From contig NW_027018115.1 of NCBI RefSeq assembly GCF_032854445.1, forward strand, positions 1 through 64,000: 64,000 nt of DNA, written 5' to 3'. This stretch comes from Liolophura sinensis. Taxonomy: Eukaryota > Mollusca > Polyplacophora > Chitonida > Chitonidae. The notes beneath the pieces are model-generated. The model was not told where the DNA came from. It did no database searches and worked only from the letters and a program-made list of their open reading frames with translations. Position numbers and translations under genes: made by a program. Positions 12,011 through 26,599 of this stretch are shown here, piece by piece; position 1 is the stretch's first letter; every line of letters begins with the position of its first letter.

Positions 12011-13659
12011 CAGGCATCGGCAGCTGTTAAAAAATTGCAAATTTCCCTGGTTTCCATGGAGTAAGAGCCGTTGCTGGGCACGTGACTATGACATCAATGA
12101 TCATTCAATTGTGGCTACAACCAAAAGTGTTGGTCGGGGAGCAACGCGGTTTGCACCATTCGATTTCTCGTCACAAAATACGTCGGATTAGCCTCTTACC
12201 AGCAGCACTGGAACAGTTTTTCCACTTTTGCATTTTTGCCTGGTATTTTTGTTAATTGAAATCGGCTACACTGTACAATGTACAATCGCGACTGGTAATT
12301 ACTATATTCAACTTTTGACTATAAGTTATGTGCCCTTTGGTAGCCCAGAAGACGTCAAATCTTTGGGCTTAGCCCATTTAACTCACCCAGCAATTGTCTT
12401 ACTTCTAAGTCCAAGACAATCTCAATGTCTTTATCTACGTGTAGAAAAACCACACCATTCGTACATAAAAAACACAAAGTACTAGATACAGTCTGCTGTA
12501 AAAAGTACACTTAAACACTGACCCACATAAATAAGGTGCCAAAAGATGCGGAATTGGGCCAGGCATCGGCAGCTGTTTAAAAAATGGCAAATTTCCCTGG
12601 TTTCAATGGAGTAAGAGCCGTTGCTGGGCACGTGACTATGACATCAATGATCATTCAATTGTGGCTACAGCCAAAAGTATTGGTCGGAGTGCAACGCGGT
12701 TTGCACCATTCGATTTCTCGTCACAAAATACGTCGGATTAGCCTCTTACCAGCAGCACTGGAACAGGTTTTCTACTTTTGCATTTTTGCCTGGTCTTTTT
12801 GTTAATTGAATTCGGCTACACTGTACTATGTACCATCGCGACTGGTCATTACTATATTCAACTTTTGACTATAAGTTATGTGCCCTTCGGTAGCCCAGAA
12901 GACGTCAAATCTTTGGGCTAAGCCCATTTAACTCACTCAGCAATTGTCTTACTTCTAAGTCCAAGACAATCTCAATGTCTTTATCTACGTGTAGAAAAAC
13001 CACACCATTCGTACATAAAAAACACAATGTACTAGATACAGTCTGCTGTAAAAAGTACAACTAATCACTGAAACACTTCTATAAGGTTCTAATAGATGCG
13101 GAATTGGGCCAGGCATCGGCAGCTGTTAAAAAATTGCAAATTTCCCTGGTTTCCAAAGAGTAATAGCCGTTGCTGGGCACGTGACTATGACATCAATGAT
13201 CATTCAATTGTCGCTACAGCCAAAAGTATTGGTCGGAGAGCAACGCGGTTTGTACCATTCGATTTCTCGTCACAAAATACGTCGGATTAGCCTTTTACCA
13301 GCAGCACTGGAACAGTTTTTCTACTTTTGCATTTTTGCCTGGTCTTTTTGTTAATTTGAAATCGGATACACTGTACTATGTACAATCGCGACTGGTCATT
13401 ACTATATTCAACTTTTGACTATAAGTTATGTGCCCTTCGGTAGCCCAGAAGACGTCAAATCTTTGGGCTAAGCCCATTTAAGTCACCCAGCAATTGTCTT
13501 ACTTCTAAGTCCATGACAATCTCAATGTCTTTATCTACGTGTAGAAAAACCACACCATTCGTACATAAAAAACACAATGTACTAGATACAGTCTGCTGTA
13601 AAGAGTACATCTAATCACTGAAACACTTCTATAAGGTTCTAATAGATCCGGAATTGGGC
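12011..13659 (+). repeat. Higher-order repeat unit (B/X)CA, 3 monomers, 1,649 bp, copy 2
   Basis: Monomers start at 12011 (B/X hybrid), 12560 (C) and 13110 (A). It carries the same hybrid monomer, including the GGTATTTTTGTTAATTG variant seen at 10591 in copy 1. The A monomers of both copies (11461 and 13110) share TTTCCAAAGAGTAATAGCC, which separates them from the A at 9812 with CCATGGAG. A third copy is aborted: the next monomer at 13660 is again B but does not switch to X. Confidence 0.9.
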
Positions 13660-16410
13660 CAGGCATCGGCAGCTGTTTAAAAAATTGCAAATTTCCCTGG
13701 TTTCCATGGAGTAAGAGCCGTTGCTGGGCACGTGACTATGACATCAATGATCATTCAATTGTGGCTACAACCAAAAGTGTTGGTCGGAGAGCAACGCGGT
13801 TTGCACCATTCGATTTCTCGTCACAAAATACGTCGGATTAGCCTCTTACCAGCAGCACTGGAACAGTTTTTCCGCTTTTGCATTTTTGCCTGGTCTTTTT
13901 GTTAATTTGAAATCGGATACACTGTACTATGTACAATCGCGAATGGTCATTACTATATTCAACTTTTGACCATAAGTTATGTGCCCTTCGGTAGCCCAGA
14001 AGACGTCAAATCTTTGGGCAAAGCCCATTTAACTCACCCAGCAATTGTCTTACTTCTAAGTCCAAGACAATCTCAATGTCTTTATCTACGTGTAGAAAAA
14101 CCACACCATTTGTACATAAAAAACACAAAGTACTAGATACAGTCTGCTGTAAAAAGTACAACTGATCACTGAACCACATCAATAAAGTTCTAAAAGATGC
14201 GGAATTGGCCCAGGCATCGGCAGCTGTTTAAAAAATTGCAAATTTCCCTGGTTTCCATGGAGTAAGAGCCGTTGCTGGGCACGTGACAATGACATCAATG
14301 ATCATTCAATTGTCGCTACAGCCAAAAGTAATGGTCGGAGAGCAACGCGGTTTGCACCATTCGATTTTTCGTCACAAAATACGTCGTATTAGCCTCTTAC
14401 CAGCAGCACTGGATCAGTTTTTCCACTTTTGCATTTTTGCCTGGTCTTTTTGTTAATTTGAAACCGGATACACTGTACTATGTACAATCGCGACTGGTCG
14501 TTACTATATTCAACTTTTAACTATACGTTATGTGCCCTTCGGTAGCCCAGAAGACGTCAAATCTTTGGGCTAGGCTCATTTAACTCACCCAGCAATTGTC
14601 TTACTTCTAAGTCCAAGACAATCTCAATGTCTTTATCTACGTGTAGAAAAACCACACTATTCGTACATAAAAAACACAAAGTACTAGATACAGTCTGCTG
14701 TAAAAAGTACACTTAAACACTGACCCACATAAATAAGGTGCCAAAAGATGCGGAATTGGGCCAGGCATCGGCAGCTGTTTAAAAAATTGCAAATTTCCCT
14801 GGTTTCCATGGAGTAAGAGCCGTTGTTGGGCACGTGACTATGACATCAATGATCATTCAATTGTGGCTACAGTCAAAAGTATTGGTCGGAGAGCAACGCG
14901 GTTTGCACCATTCGATTTCTCGTCACAAATTACGCCGGATTAGCCTCTTACCAGCAGGACTGGAACAGTTTTTCCACTTTTGCATTTTTGCCTGGTATTT
15001 TTGTTAATTGAAATCGGCTACACTGTACAGTGTACAATCGCGACTGGTAATTACTATATTCAACTTTTGACTATAAGTTATGTGCCCTTTGGTAGCCCAG
15101 AAGACGTCAAATCTTTGGGCTAAGCCCATTTAAGTCACCCAGCAATTGTCTTACTTCTAAGTCCAAGACAATCTCAATGTCTTTATCTACGTGTAGAAAA
15201 ACCACACCATTCGTACATAAAAAACACAAAGTACTAGATACAGTCTGCTGTAAAAAGTACACTTAAACACTGACCCACATAAATAAGGTGCCAAAAGATG
15301 CGGAATTGGGCCAGGCATCGGCAGCTGTTTAAAAAATGGCAAATTTCCCTGGTTTCAATGGAGTAAGAGCCGTTGCTGGGCACGTGACTATGACATCAAT
15401 GATCATTCAATTGTGGCTACAGCCAAAAGTATTGGTCGGAGTGCAACGCGGTTTGCACCATTCGATTTCTCGTCACAAAATACGTCGGATTAGCCTCTTA
15501 CCAGCAGCACTGGAACAGGTTTTCTACTTTTGCATTTTTGCCTGGTCTTTTTGTTAATTGAATTCGGCTACACTGTACTATGTACCATCGCGACTGGTCA
15601 TTACTATATTCAACTTTTGACTATAAGTTATGTGCCCTTCGGTAACCCAGAAGACGTCAAATCTTTGGGCTAAGCCCATTTAACTCACTCAGCAATTGTC
15701 TTACTTCTAAGTCCAAGACAATCTCAATGTCTTTATCTACGTGTAGAAAAACCACACCATTCGTACATAAAAAACACAATGTACTAGATACAGTCTGCTG
15801 TAAAAAGTACAACTAATCACTGAAACACTTCTATAAGGTTCTAATAGATGCGGAATTGGGCCAGGCATCGGCAGCTGTTAAAAAATTGCAAATTTCCCTG
15901 GTTTCCATAGAGTAATAGCCGTTGCTGGGCACGTGACTATGACATCAATGATCATTCAATTGTCGCTACAGCCAAAAGTGTTGGTCGGAGAGCAACGCGG
16001 TTTGCACCATTCGATTTTTCGTCACAAAATACGTCGGATTAGCCTCTTACCAGCAGCACTGGATCAGTTTTTCCACTTTTGCATTTTTGCCTGGTCTTTT
16101 TGTTAATTGAAATCGGATACACTGTACTATGCACAATCGCGACTGGTCGTTACTATATTCAACTTTTAACTATACGTTATGTGCCCTTCGGTAGCCCAGA
16201 AGACGTCAAATCTTTGGGCTAAGCCCATTTAACTCACCCAGCAATTGTCTTACTTCTAAGTCCAAGACAATCTCAATGTCTTTATCTACGTGTAGAAAAA
16301 CCACACCATTCGTACATAAAAAACACAAAGTACTAGATACAGTCTGCTGTAAAAAGTACACTTAAACACTGACCCACATAAATAAGGTGCCAAAAGATGC
16401 GGAATTGGGC
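13660..16410 (+). repeat. Array segment, end of the B/X/C/A family and transition
   Basis: Monomers start at 13660 (B), 14211, 14762, 15312 (C) and 15862 (A-like, with CCATAGAGTAATAGCC). The monomer at 14762 introduces a subtype, D, marked by CAGTCAAAAGTATTGG and AATTACGCCGG. D recurs at 16411, 18060 and 22462. No other sequence is present. The mosaic order suggests a boundary where one HOR family gives way to another. Confidence 0.8.
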
Positions 16411-19400
16411 CAGGCATCGGCAGCTGTTTAAAAAATTGCAAATTTCCCTGGTTTCCATGGAGTAAGAGCCGTTGTTGGGCACGTGACTATGACATCAATG
16501 ATCATTCAATTGTGGCTACAGTCAAAAGTATTGGTCGGAGAGCAACGCGGTTTGCACCATTCGATTTCTCGTCACAAATTACGCCGGATTAGCCTCTTAC
16601 CAGCAGCACTGGAACAGTTTTTCCACTTTTGCATTTTTGCCTGGTCTTTTTGTTAATGGAAATCGGCTACACTGTACTATGTACCATCGCGACTCGTCAT
16701 TACTATGTTCAACTTTTGACTATAAGTTATGTGCCCTTCGGTACCTCAGAAGACGTCAAATCTTTGGGCTGAGCCCATTTAACTCATCCAGCATTTGTCT
16801 TACTTCTAAGTCCATGACAATCTCAATGTCTTTATCTACGTGTAGAAAAACCACACCATTCGTACATAAAAAACACAATGTACTAGATACAGTCTGCTGT
16901 AAAAAGTACAACTGATGACTGAACCACATCAATAAGGTGCTAAAAGATGCAGAATTGGCCCAGGCATCGGCAGCTGTTTAAAAAATTGCAAATTTCCCTG
17001 GTTTCCATGGAGTAAGAGCCGTTGCTGGGCACGTGACTAAAACATCAATGATCATTCAATTGTAGCTACAGCCAAAAGTAATGGTCGGAGTGCAACGCGG
17101 TTTGCACCATTCGATTTCTCGTCACAAAATACGTCGGATTAGCCTCTTACCAGCAGCACTGGAACATTTTTTCTACTTTTGCATTTTTGCCTGGTCTTTT
17201 TGTTAATTGAATTCGGCTACACTGTACTATGTACCATCGCGACTGGTCATTACTATATTCAACTTTTGACTATAAGTTATGTGCCCTTCGGTAGCCCAGA
17301 AGACGTCAAATCTTTGGGCAAAGCCCATTTAACTCACTCAGCAATTGTCTTACTTCTAAGTCCAAGACAATCTCAATGTCTTTATCTACGTGTAGAAAAA
17401 CCACACCATTCGTACATAAAAAACACAATGTACTAGATACAGTCTGCTGTAAAAAGTACAACTAATCACTGAAACACTTCTATAAGGTTCTAATAGATGC
17501 GGAATTGGGCCAGGCATCGGCAGCTGTTAAAAAATTGCAAATTTCCCTGGTTTCCATGGAGTAATAGCCGTTGTTGGGCACGTGACTATGACATCAATGA
17601 TCATTCAACTGTGGCTACAGCCAAAAGTATTGGTCGGAGAGCAACGCGGTTTGCGCCATTCGATTTCTCGTCACAAAATACGTCGGATTAGCCTCTTACC
17701 AGCAGCAGTGGATCAGTTTTTCCACTTTTGCATTTTTGCCTGGTCTTTTTGTTAATTGAAATCGGATACACTGTACTATGCACAATCGCGACTGGTCGTT
17801 ACTATATTCAACTTTTAACTATACGTTATGTGCCCTTCGGTAGCCCAGAAGACGTCAAATCTTTGGGCTAAGCCCATTTAACTCACCCAGCAATTGTCTT
17901 ACTTCTAAGTCCAAGACAATCTCAATGTCTTTATCTACGTGTAGAAAAACCACACCATTCGTACATAAAAAACACAAAGTACTAGATACAGTCTGCTGTA
18001 AAAAGTACACTTAAACACTGACCCACATAAATAAGGTGCCAAAAGATGCGGAATTGGGCCAGGCATCGGCAGCTGTTTAAAAAATTGCAAATTTCCCTGG
18101 TTTCCATGGAGTAAGAGCCGTTGTTGGGCACGTGACTATGACATCAATGATCATTCAATTGTGGCTACAGTCAAAAGTATTGGTCGGAGAGCAACGCGGT
18201 TTGCACCATTCGATTTCTCGTCACAAATTACGCCGGATTAGCCTCTTACCAGCAGCACTGGAACAGTTTTTCCACTTTTGCATTTTTGCCTGGTCTTTTT
18301 GTTAATGGAAATCGGCTACACTGTACTATGTACCATCGCGACTGGTCATTACTATATTCAACTTTTGACTATAAGTTATGTGCCCTTCGGTACCTCAGAA
18401 GACGTCAAATCTTTGGGCTGAGCCCATTTAACTCATCCAGCATTTGTCTTACTTCTAAGTCCATGACAATCTCAATGTCTTTATCTACGTGTAGAAAAAC
18501 CACACCATTCGTACATAAAAAACACAATGTACTAGATACAGTCTGCTGTAAAAAGTACAACTGATGACTGAACCACATCAATAAGGTGCTAAAAGATGCG
18601 GAATTGGCCCAGGCATCGGCAGCTGTTTAAAAAATTGCAAATTTCCCTGGTTTCCATGGAGTAGGAGGCGTTGCTGGGCACGTGACTATGACATAAATGA
18701 TCATTCAATTGTGGCTACAACCAAAAGTGTTGGTCGGAGAGCAACGCGGTTTACACCATTGGATTTTTCGTCACAAAATACGTCGGATTAGCCTCCTACC
18801 ATCAGCACTGGAACAGTTTTTCCACTTTTGCATTTTTGCCTGGTCTTTTTGTTAATTTGAAATCGGATACACTGTACTATGTACAATCGCGACTGGTCAT
18901 TACTATATTCAACTTTTGACTATAAGTTATGTGCCCTTCGGTAGCCCAGAAGACGTCAAATCTTTGGGCAAAGCCCATTTAACTCATCCAGCAATTGTCT
19001 TACTTCTAAGTCCAAGACGATCTCAATGTCTTTATCTACGTGTAGAAAAACCACACCATCTGTACATAAAAAACACAAGGTACTAGATACAGTCTGCTGT
19101 AAAAAGTACAACTGATCACTGAACCACATCAATAAGGTTCTAAAAGATGCGGAATTGGCCCAGGCATCGGCAGCTGTTTAAAAAATTGCAAATTTCCCTG
19201 GTTTCCATGGAGTAAGAGCCGTTGCTGGGCACGTGACTAAAACATCAATGATCATTCAATTGTAGCTACAGCCAAAAGTAATGGTCGGAGTGCAACGCGG
19301 TTTGCACCATTCGATTTCTCGTCACAAAATACGTCGGATTAGCCTCTTACCAGCAGCACTGGAACATTTTTTCTACTTTTGCATTTTTGCCTGGTCTTTT

Positions 19401-20259
19401 TGTTAATTTAATTCGGCTACACTGTACTATGTACCATCGCGACTGGTCATTACTATATTCAACTTTTGACTATAAGTTATGTGCCCTTCGGTAGCCCAGA
19501 AGACGTCAAATCTTTGGGCAAAGCCCATTTAACTCACTCAGCAATTGTCTTACTTCTAAGTCCAAGACAATCTCAATGTCTTTATCTACGTGTAGAAAAA
19601 CCACACCATTCGTACATAAAAAACACAATGTACTAGATACAGTCTGCTGTAAAAAGTACAACTAATCACTGAAACACTTCTATAAGGTTCTAATAGATGC
19701 GGAATTGGGCCAGGCATCGGCAGCTGTTAAAAAATTGCAAATTTCCCTGGTTTCCATGGAGTAATAGCCGTTGCTGGGCACGTGACTATGACATCAATGA
19801 TCATTCAACTGTGGCTACAGCCAAAAGTATTGGTCGGAGAGCAACGCGGTTTGCACCATTCGATTTCTCGTCACAAAATACGTCGGAGTAGCCTCTTACC
19901 AGCAGCACTGGATCAGTTTTTCCACTTTTGCATTTGTGCCTGGTCTTTTTGTTAATTGAAATCGGATACACTGTACTATGCACAATCGCGATTGGTCGTT
20001 ACTATATTCAACTTTTAACTATACGTTATGTGCCCTTCGGTAGCCCAGAAGACGTCAAATCTTTGGGCTAAGCCCATTTAACTCACCCAGCAATTGTCTT
20101 ACTTCTAAGTCCAAGACAATCTCAATGTCTTTATCTACGTGTAGAAAAACCACACCATTTGTACATAAAAAACACAAAGTACTAGATACAGTCTGCTGTA
20201 AAAAGTACACTTAAACACTGACCCACATCAATAAGGTTCTAAAAGATGCGGAATTGGCC
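16411..20259 (+). repeat. Mixed 3-mer and 4-mer higher-order segment
   Basis: Monomers start at 16411 (D), 16961, 17511, 18060 (D), 18610, 19161 and 19711. Two overlapping periodicities are visible. Sequence from about 16,060 to 17,010 recurs 1,649 bp downstream, including the D markers and GGTACCTCAGAAG. Sequence from about 16,970 to 18,010 recurs 2,200 bp downstream, including GACTAAAACATCAATG at 17036 and 19236, GGAACATTTTTTCTAC at 17161 and 19361, and CATTCAACTGTGG at 17603 and 19803. Overlapping offsets imply successive duplications of different size. Confidence 0.82.
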
Positions 20260-22461
20260 CAGGCATCGGCAGCTGTTTAAAAAATTGCAAATTTCCCTGG
20301 TTTCCATGGAGTAAGAGCCGTTGCTGGGCACGTGACAATGACATCAATGATCATTCAATTGTCGCTACAGCCAAAAGTAATGGTCGGAGAGCAACGCGGT
20401 TTGCACCATTCGATTTCTCGTCACAAAATACGTCGTATTAGCCTCTTACCAGCAGCACTGGATCAGTTTTTATACTTTTGCATTTTTCCCTGGTCTTTTT
20501 GTTAATTTGAAATCGGATACACTGTACTATGTACAATCGCGAATGGTCATTACTATGTTCAACTTTTGACTATAAGTTATGTGCCCTTTGGTAGCCCAGA
20601 AGACGTCAAATCTTTGGGCAAAGCCCATTTAACTCATCCAGCAATTGTCTTACTTCTAAGTCCAAGACAATCTCAATGTCTTTATCTACGTGTAGAAAAA
20701 CCACACCATTTGTACATAAAAAACACAAGGTACTAGATACAGTCTGCTGTAAAAAGTACAACTGATCACTGAACCACATCAGTAAGGTTCTAAAAGATGC
20801 GGAATTGGGCCAGGCATCGGCAGCTGTTTAAAAAATGGCAAATTTCCCTGGTTTCCATGGAGTAAGAGCCGTTGCTGGGCACGTGACAATGACATCAATG
20901 ATCATTCAATTGTCGCTACAGCCAAAAGTAATGGTCGGAGAGCAACGCGGTTTGCACCATTCGATTTCTCGTCACAAAATACGTCGGATTAGCCTATTAC
21001 CAGCAGCACTGGATCAGTTTTTCCACTTTTGCATTTTTGCCTGGTCTTTTTGTTAATTGAAATCGGATACACTGTACTATGCACAATCGCGACTGGTCGT
21101 TACTATATTCAACTTTTAACTATACGTTATGTGCCCTTCGGTAGCCCAGAAGACGTCAAATCTTTGGGCTAAGCCCATTTAACTCACCCAGCAATTGTCT
21201 TACTTCTAAGTCCAAGACAATCTCAATGTCTTTATCTACGTGTAGAAAAACCACACCATTCGTACATAAAAAACACAAAGTACTAGATACAGTCTGCTGT
21301 AAAAAGTACACTTAAACACTGACCCACATAAATAAGGTGCCAAAAGATGCGGAATTGGGCCAGGCATCGGCAGCTGTTTAAAAAATTGCAAATTTCCCTG
21401 GTTTCCATGGAGTAAGAGCCGTTGCTGGGCACGTGACAATGACATCAATGATCATTCAATTGTCGCTACAGCCAAAAGTAATGGTCGGAGAGCAACGCGG
21501 TTTGCACCATTCGATTTCTCGTCACAAAATACGTCGTATTAGCCTCTTACCAGCAGCACTGGATCAGTTTTTATACTTTTGCATTTTTCCCTGGTCTTTT
21601 TGTTAATTTGAAATCGGATACACTGTACTATGTACAATCGCGAATGGTCATTACTATGTTCAACTTTTGACTATAAGTTATGTGCCCTTTGGTAGCCCAG
21701 AAGACGTCAAATCTTTGGGCAAAGCCCATTTAACTCATCCAGCAATTGTCTTACTTCTAAGTCCAAGACAATCTCAATGTCTTTATCTACGTGTAGAAAA
21801 ACCACACCATTTGTACATAAAAAACACAAGGTACTAGATACAGTCTGCTGTAAAAAGTACAACTGATCACTGAACCACATCAGTAAGGTTCTAAAAGATG
21901 CGGAATTGGGCCAGGCATCGGCAGCTGTTTAAAAAATGGCAAATTTCCCTGGTTTCCATGGAGTAAGAGCCGTTGCTGGGCACGTGACAATGACATCAAT
22001 GATCATTCAATTGTCGCTACAGCCAAAAGTAATGGTCGGAGAGCAACGCGGTTTGCACCATTCGATTTCTCGTCACAAAATACGTCGGATTAGCCTTTTA
22101 CCAGCAGCACTGGATCAGTTTTTCCACTTTTGCATTTTTGCCTGGTCTTTTTGTTAATTGAAATCGGATACACTGTACTATGCACAATCGCGACTGGTCG
22201 TTACTATATTCAACTTTTAACTATACGTTATGTGCCCTTCGGTAGCCCAGAAGACGTCAAATCTTTGGGCTAAGCCCATTTAACTCACCCAGCAATTGTC
22301 TTACTTCTAAGTCCAAGACAATCTCAATGTCTTTATCTACGTGTAGAAAAACCACACCATTCGTACATAAAAAACACAAAGTAATAGATACAGTCTGCTG
22401 TAAAAAGTACACTTAAACACTGACCCACATAAATAAGGTGCCAAAAGATGCGGAATTGGGC
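20260..22461 (+). repeat. Dimeric higher-order repeat, 2 x 1,101 bp
   Basis: Monomers start at 20260, 20811, 21361 and 21912. The pair 20260-21360 recurs as 21361-22461. Shared private variants include TTTATACTTTTGCATTTTTC followed by CCTGG at 20469 and 21570, CATCAGTAAGG near 20778 and 21879, and GCGAATGGTCATTACTATG. The first monomer type appears once more at 23012 with CATCAGTAAGG near 23529, showing that the dimer was also copied two monomers further on. Confidence 0.88.
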
Positions 22462-25400
22462 CAGGCATCGGCAGCTGTTTAAAAAATTGCAAATTTCCCT
22501 GGTTTCCATGGAGTAAGAGCCGTTGTTGGGCACGTGACTATGACATCAATGATCATTCAATTGTGGCTACAGTCAAAAGTATTGGTCGGAGAGCAACGCG
22601 GTTTGCACCATTCGATTTCTCGTCACAAATTACGCCGGATTAGCCTCTTACCAGCAGCACTGGAACAGTTTTTCCACTTTTGCATTTTTGCCTGGTCTTT
22701 TTGTTAATGGAAATCGGATACACTGTACTATGCACAATCGCGACTGGTCGTTCCTATATTCAACTTTTAACTATACGTTATGTGCCCTTCGGTAGCCCAG
22801 AAGACGTCAAATCTTTGGGCTAAGCCCATTTAACTCACCCAGCAATTGTCTTACTTCTAAGTCCAAGACAATCTCAATGTCTTTATCTACGTGTAGAAAA
22901 ACCACACCATTCGTACATAAAAAACACAAAGTACTAGATACAGTCTGCTGTAAAAAGTACACTTAAACACTGACCCACATCAATAAGGTTCTAAAAGATG
23001 CGGAATTGGCCCAGGCATCGGCAGCTGTTTAAAAAATTGCAAATTTCCCTGGTTTCCATGGAGTAAGAGCCGTTGCTGGGCACGTGACAATGACATCAAT
23101 GATCAATCAATTGTCGCTACAGCCAAAAGTAATGGTCGGAGAGCAACGCGGTTTGCACCATTCGATTTCTCGTCACAAAATACGTCGTATTAGCCTCTTA
23201 CCAGCAGCACTGGATCAGTTTTTATACTTTTGCATTTTTCCCTGGTCTTTTTGTTAATTTGAAATCGGATACACTGTACTATGTACAATCGCGACTGGTC
23301 ATTACTATGTTCAACTTTTGACTATAAGTTATGTGCCCTTTGGTAGCCCAGAAGACGTCAAATCTTTGGGCAAAGCCCATTTAACTCATCCAGCAATTGT
23401 CTTACTTCTAAGTCCAAGACAATCTCAATGTCTTTATCTACGTGTAGAAAAACCACACCATTTGTACATAAAAAACACACGGTACTAGATACAGTCTGCT
23501 GTAAAAAGTACAACTGATCACTGAACCACATCAGTAAGGTTCTAAAAGATGCGGAATTGGCCCAGGCATCGGCAGCTGTTTAAAAAATTGCAAATTTCCC
23601 TGGTTTCCATGGAGTAAGAGCCGTTGCTGGGCACGTGACAATGACATCAATGATCATTCAATTGTCGCTACAGCCAAAAGTAATGGTCGGAGAGCAACGC
23701 GGTTTGCACCATTCGATTTCTCGTCACAAATTACGCCGGATTAGCCTCTTACCAGCAGCACTGGAACAGTTTTTCCACTTTTGCATTTTTGCCTGGTCTT
23801 TTTGTTAATGGAAATCGGCTACACTGTACTATGTACCATCGCGACTGGTCATTACTATATTCAACTTTTGACTATAAGTTATGTGCCCTTCGGTAGCCCA
23901 GAAGACGTCAAATCTTTGGGCTAAGCCCATTTAACTCACTCAGCAATTGTCTTACTTCTAAGTCCATGACAATCTCAATGTCTTTATCTACGTGTAGAAA
24001 AACCACACCATTCGTACATAAAAAACACAATGTACTAGATACAGTCTGCTGTAAAAAGTACAACTAATCACTGAAACACTTCTATAAGGTTCTAATAGAT
24101 GCGGAATTGGGCCAAGTATCGGCAGCTGTTAAAAAATTGCAAATTTCCCTGGTTTCCATGGAGTAAGAGCCGTTGCTGGGCACGTGACTATGACATCAAT
24201 GATCATTCAATTGTGGCTACAACCAAAAGTGTTGGTCGGAGAGCAACGCGGTTTGCACCATTCGATTTCTCGTCACAAAATACGTCGGATTAGCCTCTTA
24301 CCAGCAGCACTGGATCAGTTTTTCCACTTTTGCATTTTTCCCTGGTCTTTTTGTTAATTTGAAATCGGATACACTGTACTATGTACAATCGCGAATGGTC
24401 ATTACTATATTCAACTTTTGACTATAAGTTATGTGCCCTTCGGTACCTCAGAAGACGTCAAATCTTTGGGCAAAGCCCATTTAACTCATCCAGCAATTGT
24501 CTTACTTTTAAGTCCAAGACAATCTCAATGTCTTTATCTACGTGTAGAAAAACCACACCATTTGTACATAAAAAACACAAGGTACTAGATACAGTCTGCT
24601 GTAAAAAGTACAACTGATCACTGAACCACATCAATAAGATTCTAAAAGATGCGGAATTGGCCCAGGCATCGGCAGCTGTTTAAAAAATTGCAAATTTCCC
24701 TGGTTTCCATGGAGTAAGAGCCGTTGCTGGGCACGTGACAATGACATCAATGATCATTCAATTGTCGCTACAGCCAAAAGTAATGGTCGGAGAGCAACGC
24801 GGTTTGCACCATTCGATTTCTCGTCACAAATTACGTCGTATTAGCCTCTTACCAGCAGCACTGGATCAGTTTTTTCACTTTTGCATTTTTGCCTGGTCTT
24901 TTTGTTAATTGAAATCGGATACACTGTACTATGCACAATCGCGACTGGTCGTTACTATATTCAACTTTTAACTATACGTTATGTGCCCTTCGGTAGCCCA
25001 GAAGACGTCAAATCTTTGGGCTAAGCCCATTTAACTCACCCAGCAATTGTCTTACTTCTAAGTCCAAGACAATCTCAATGTCTTTATCTACGTGTAGAAA
25101 AACCACACCATTCGTACATAAAAAAACACAAAGTACCAGTTACAGTCTGCTGTAAAAAGTACACTTAAACACTGACCCACATAAATAAGGTGCCAAAAGA
25201 TGCGGAATTGGGCCAGGCATCGGCAGCTGTTTAAAAAATGGCAAATTTCCCTGGTTTCCATGGAGTAAGAGCCGTTGCTGGGCACGTGAGTAAAACATCA
25301 ATGATCATTCAATTGTAGCTACAGCCAAAAGTAATGGTCGGAGTGCAACGCGGTTTGCACCATTCGATTTCTCGTCACAAATTACGCCGGATTAGCCGTT

Positions 25401-26599
25401 TACCAGCAGCACTGGAACAGTTTTTCCACTTTTGCATTTTTGCCTGGTCTTTTTGTTAATGGAAATCGGCTACACTGTACTATGTACAATCGCGACTGGT
25501 CATTACTATATTCAACTTTTGACTATAAGTTATGTGCCCTTCGGTACCTCAGAAGACGTCAAATCTTTGGGCTGAGCCCATTTAACTCATCCAGCATTTG
25601 TCTTACTTCTAAGTCCATGACAATCTCAATGTCTTTATCTACGTGTAGAAAAAGCAAACCATTCGTACATAAAAAACACAATGTACTAGATAGAGTCTGC
25701 TGTAAAAAGTACAACTGATCACTGACCCACATCTATAGAGTTCAAATAGATGCGGAATTGGGCCAGGCATCGGCAGCTGTTAAAAAATTGCAAATTTCCC
25801 TGGTTTCCATGGAGTAAGAGCCGTTGCTGGGCACGTGACTATGACATCAATGATCATTCAATTGTGTCTACAGCCAAAAGTAATGGTCGGAGAGCAACGC
25901 GGTTTGCACCATTCGATTTCTCGTCACAAAATACGTCGGGTTAGCCGTTTACCAGCAGCACTGGAACTGTTTTTCCACATTTGCATTTTTGCCTGGTCTT
26001 TTTGTTAATTGAATTCGGCTACACTGTACTATGTACCATCGCGACTGGTCATTATTATATTCAACTTTTGACTATAAGTTTTGTGCCCTTCTGTAGCCCA
26101 GAAGACGTCAAATTTTTGGGCTAAGCCCATTTAACTCATCCAGCATTTGTCTTACTTCTAAGTCCATGACAATCTCAATATCTTTATCTACGTGTAGAAA
26201 AACCACACTATTTGTACATAAAAAACACAAAGTACTAGATACAGTCTGCTGTAAAAAGTACAATTGAACACTGACCCACATCAATAAGGTTCTAAAAGAT
26301 GCGGAATTGGGCCAGGCATCGGCAGCTGTTTAAAAAATGGCAAATTTCCCTGGTTTCCATGGAGTAAGAGCCGTTGCTGGGCACGTGACTATGACATCAA
26401 TGATCATTCAATTGTCGCTACAGCCAAAAGTAATGGTCGGAGAGCAACGCGGTTTGCACCATTCGATTTTTCGTCACAAAATACGTCGGATTAGCCTCCT
26501 ACCATCAGCACTGGAACAGTTTTTCAACTTTTGCATTTTTGCCTGGTCTTTTTGTTAATTTGAAATCGGCTACACTGTACTATGTACAATCGCGACTGG
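22462..26599 (+). repeat. Array segment, mixed subtypes
   Basis: Monomers start at 22462 (D subtype), 23012 (copy of the dimer subtype), 23563, 24113, 24663, 25214, 25764 and 26313 (the last runs on to 26863). Markers of several upstream families are combined: AATTACGCCGG at 23728 and 25380, the CTAATCACTGAAACACTTC tag near 24063, and GTAAAACATCAATG near 25290. The register block at 24113 is degraded to CAAGTATCGG. No consistent multi-monomer period is seen. Confidence 0.8.
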
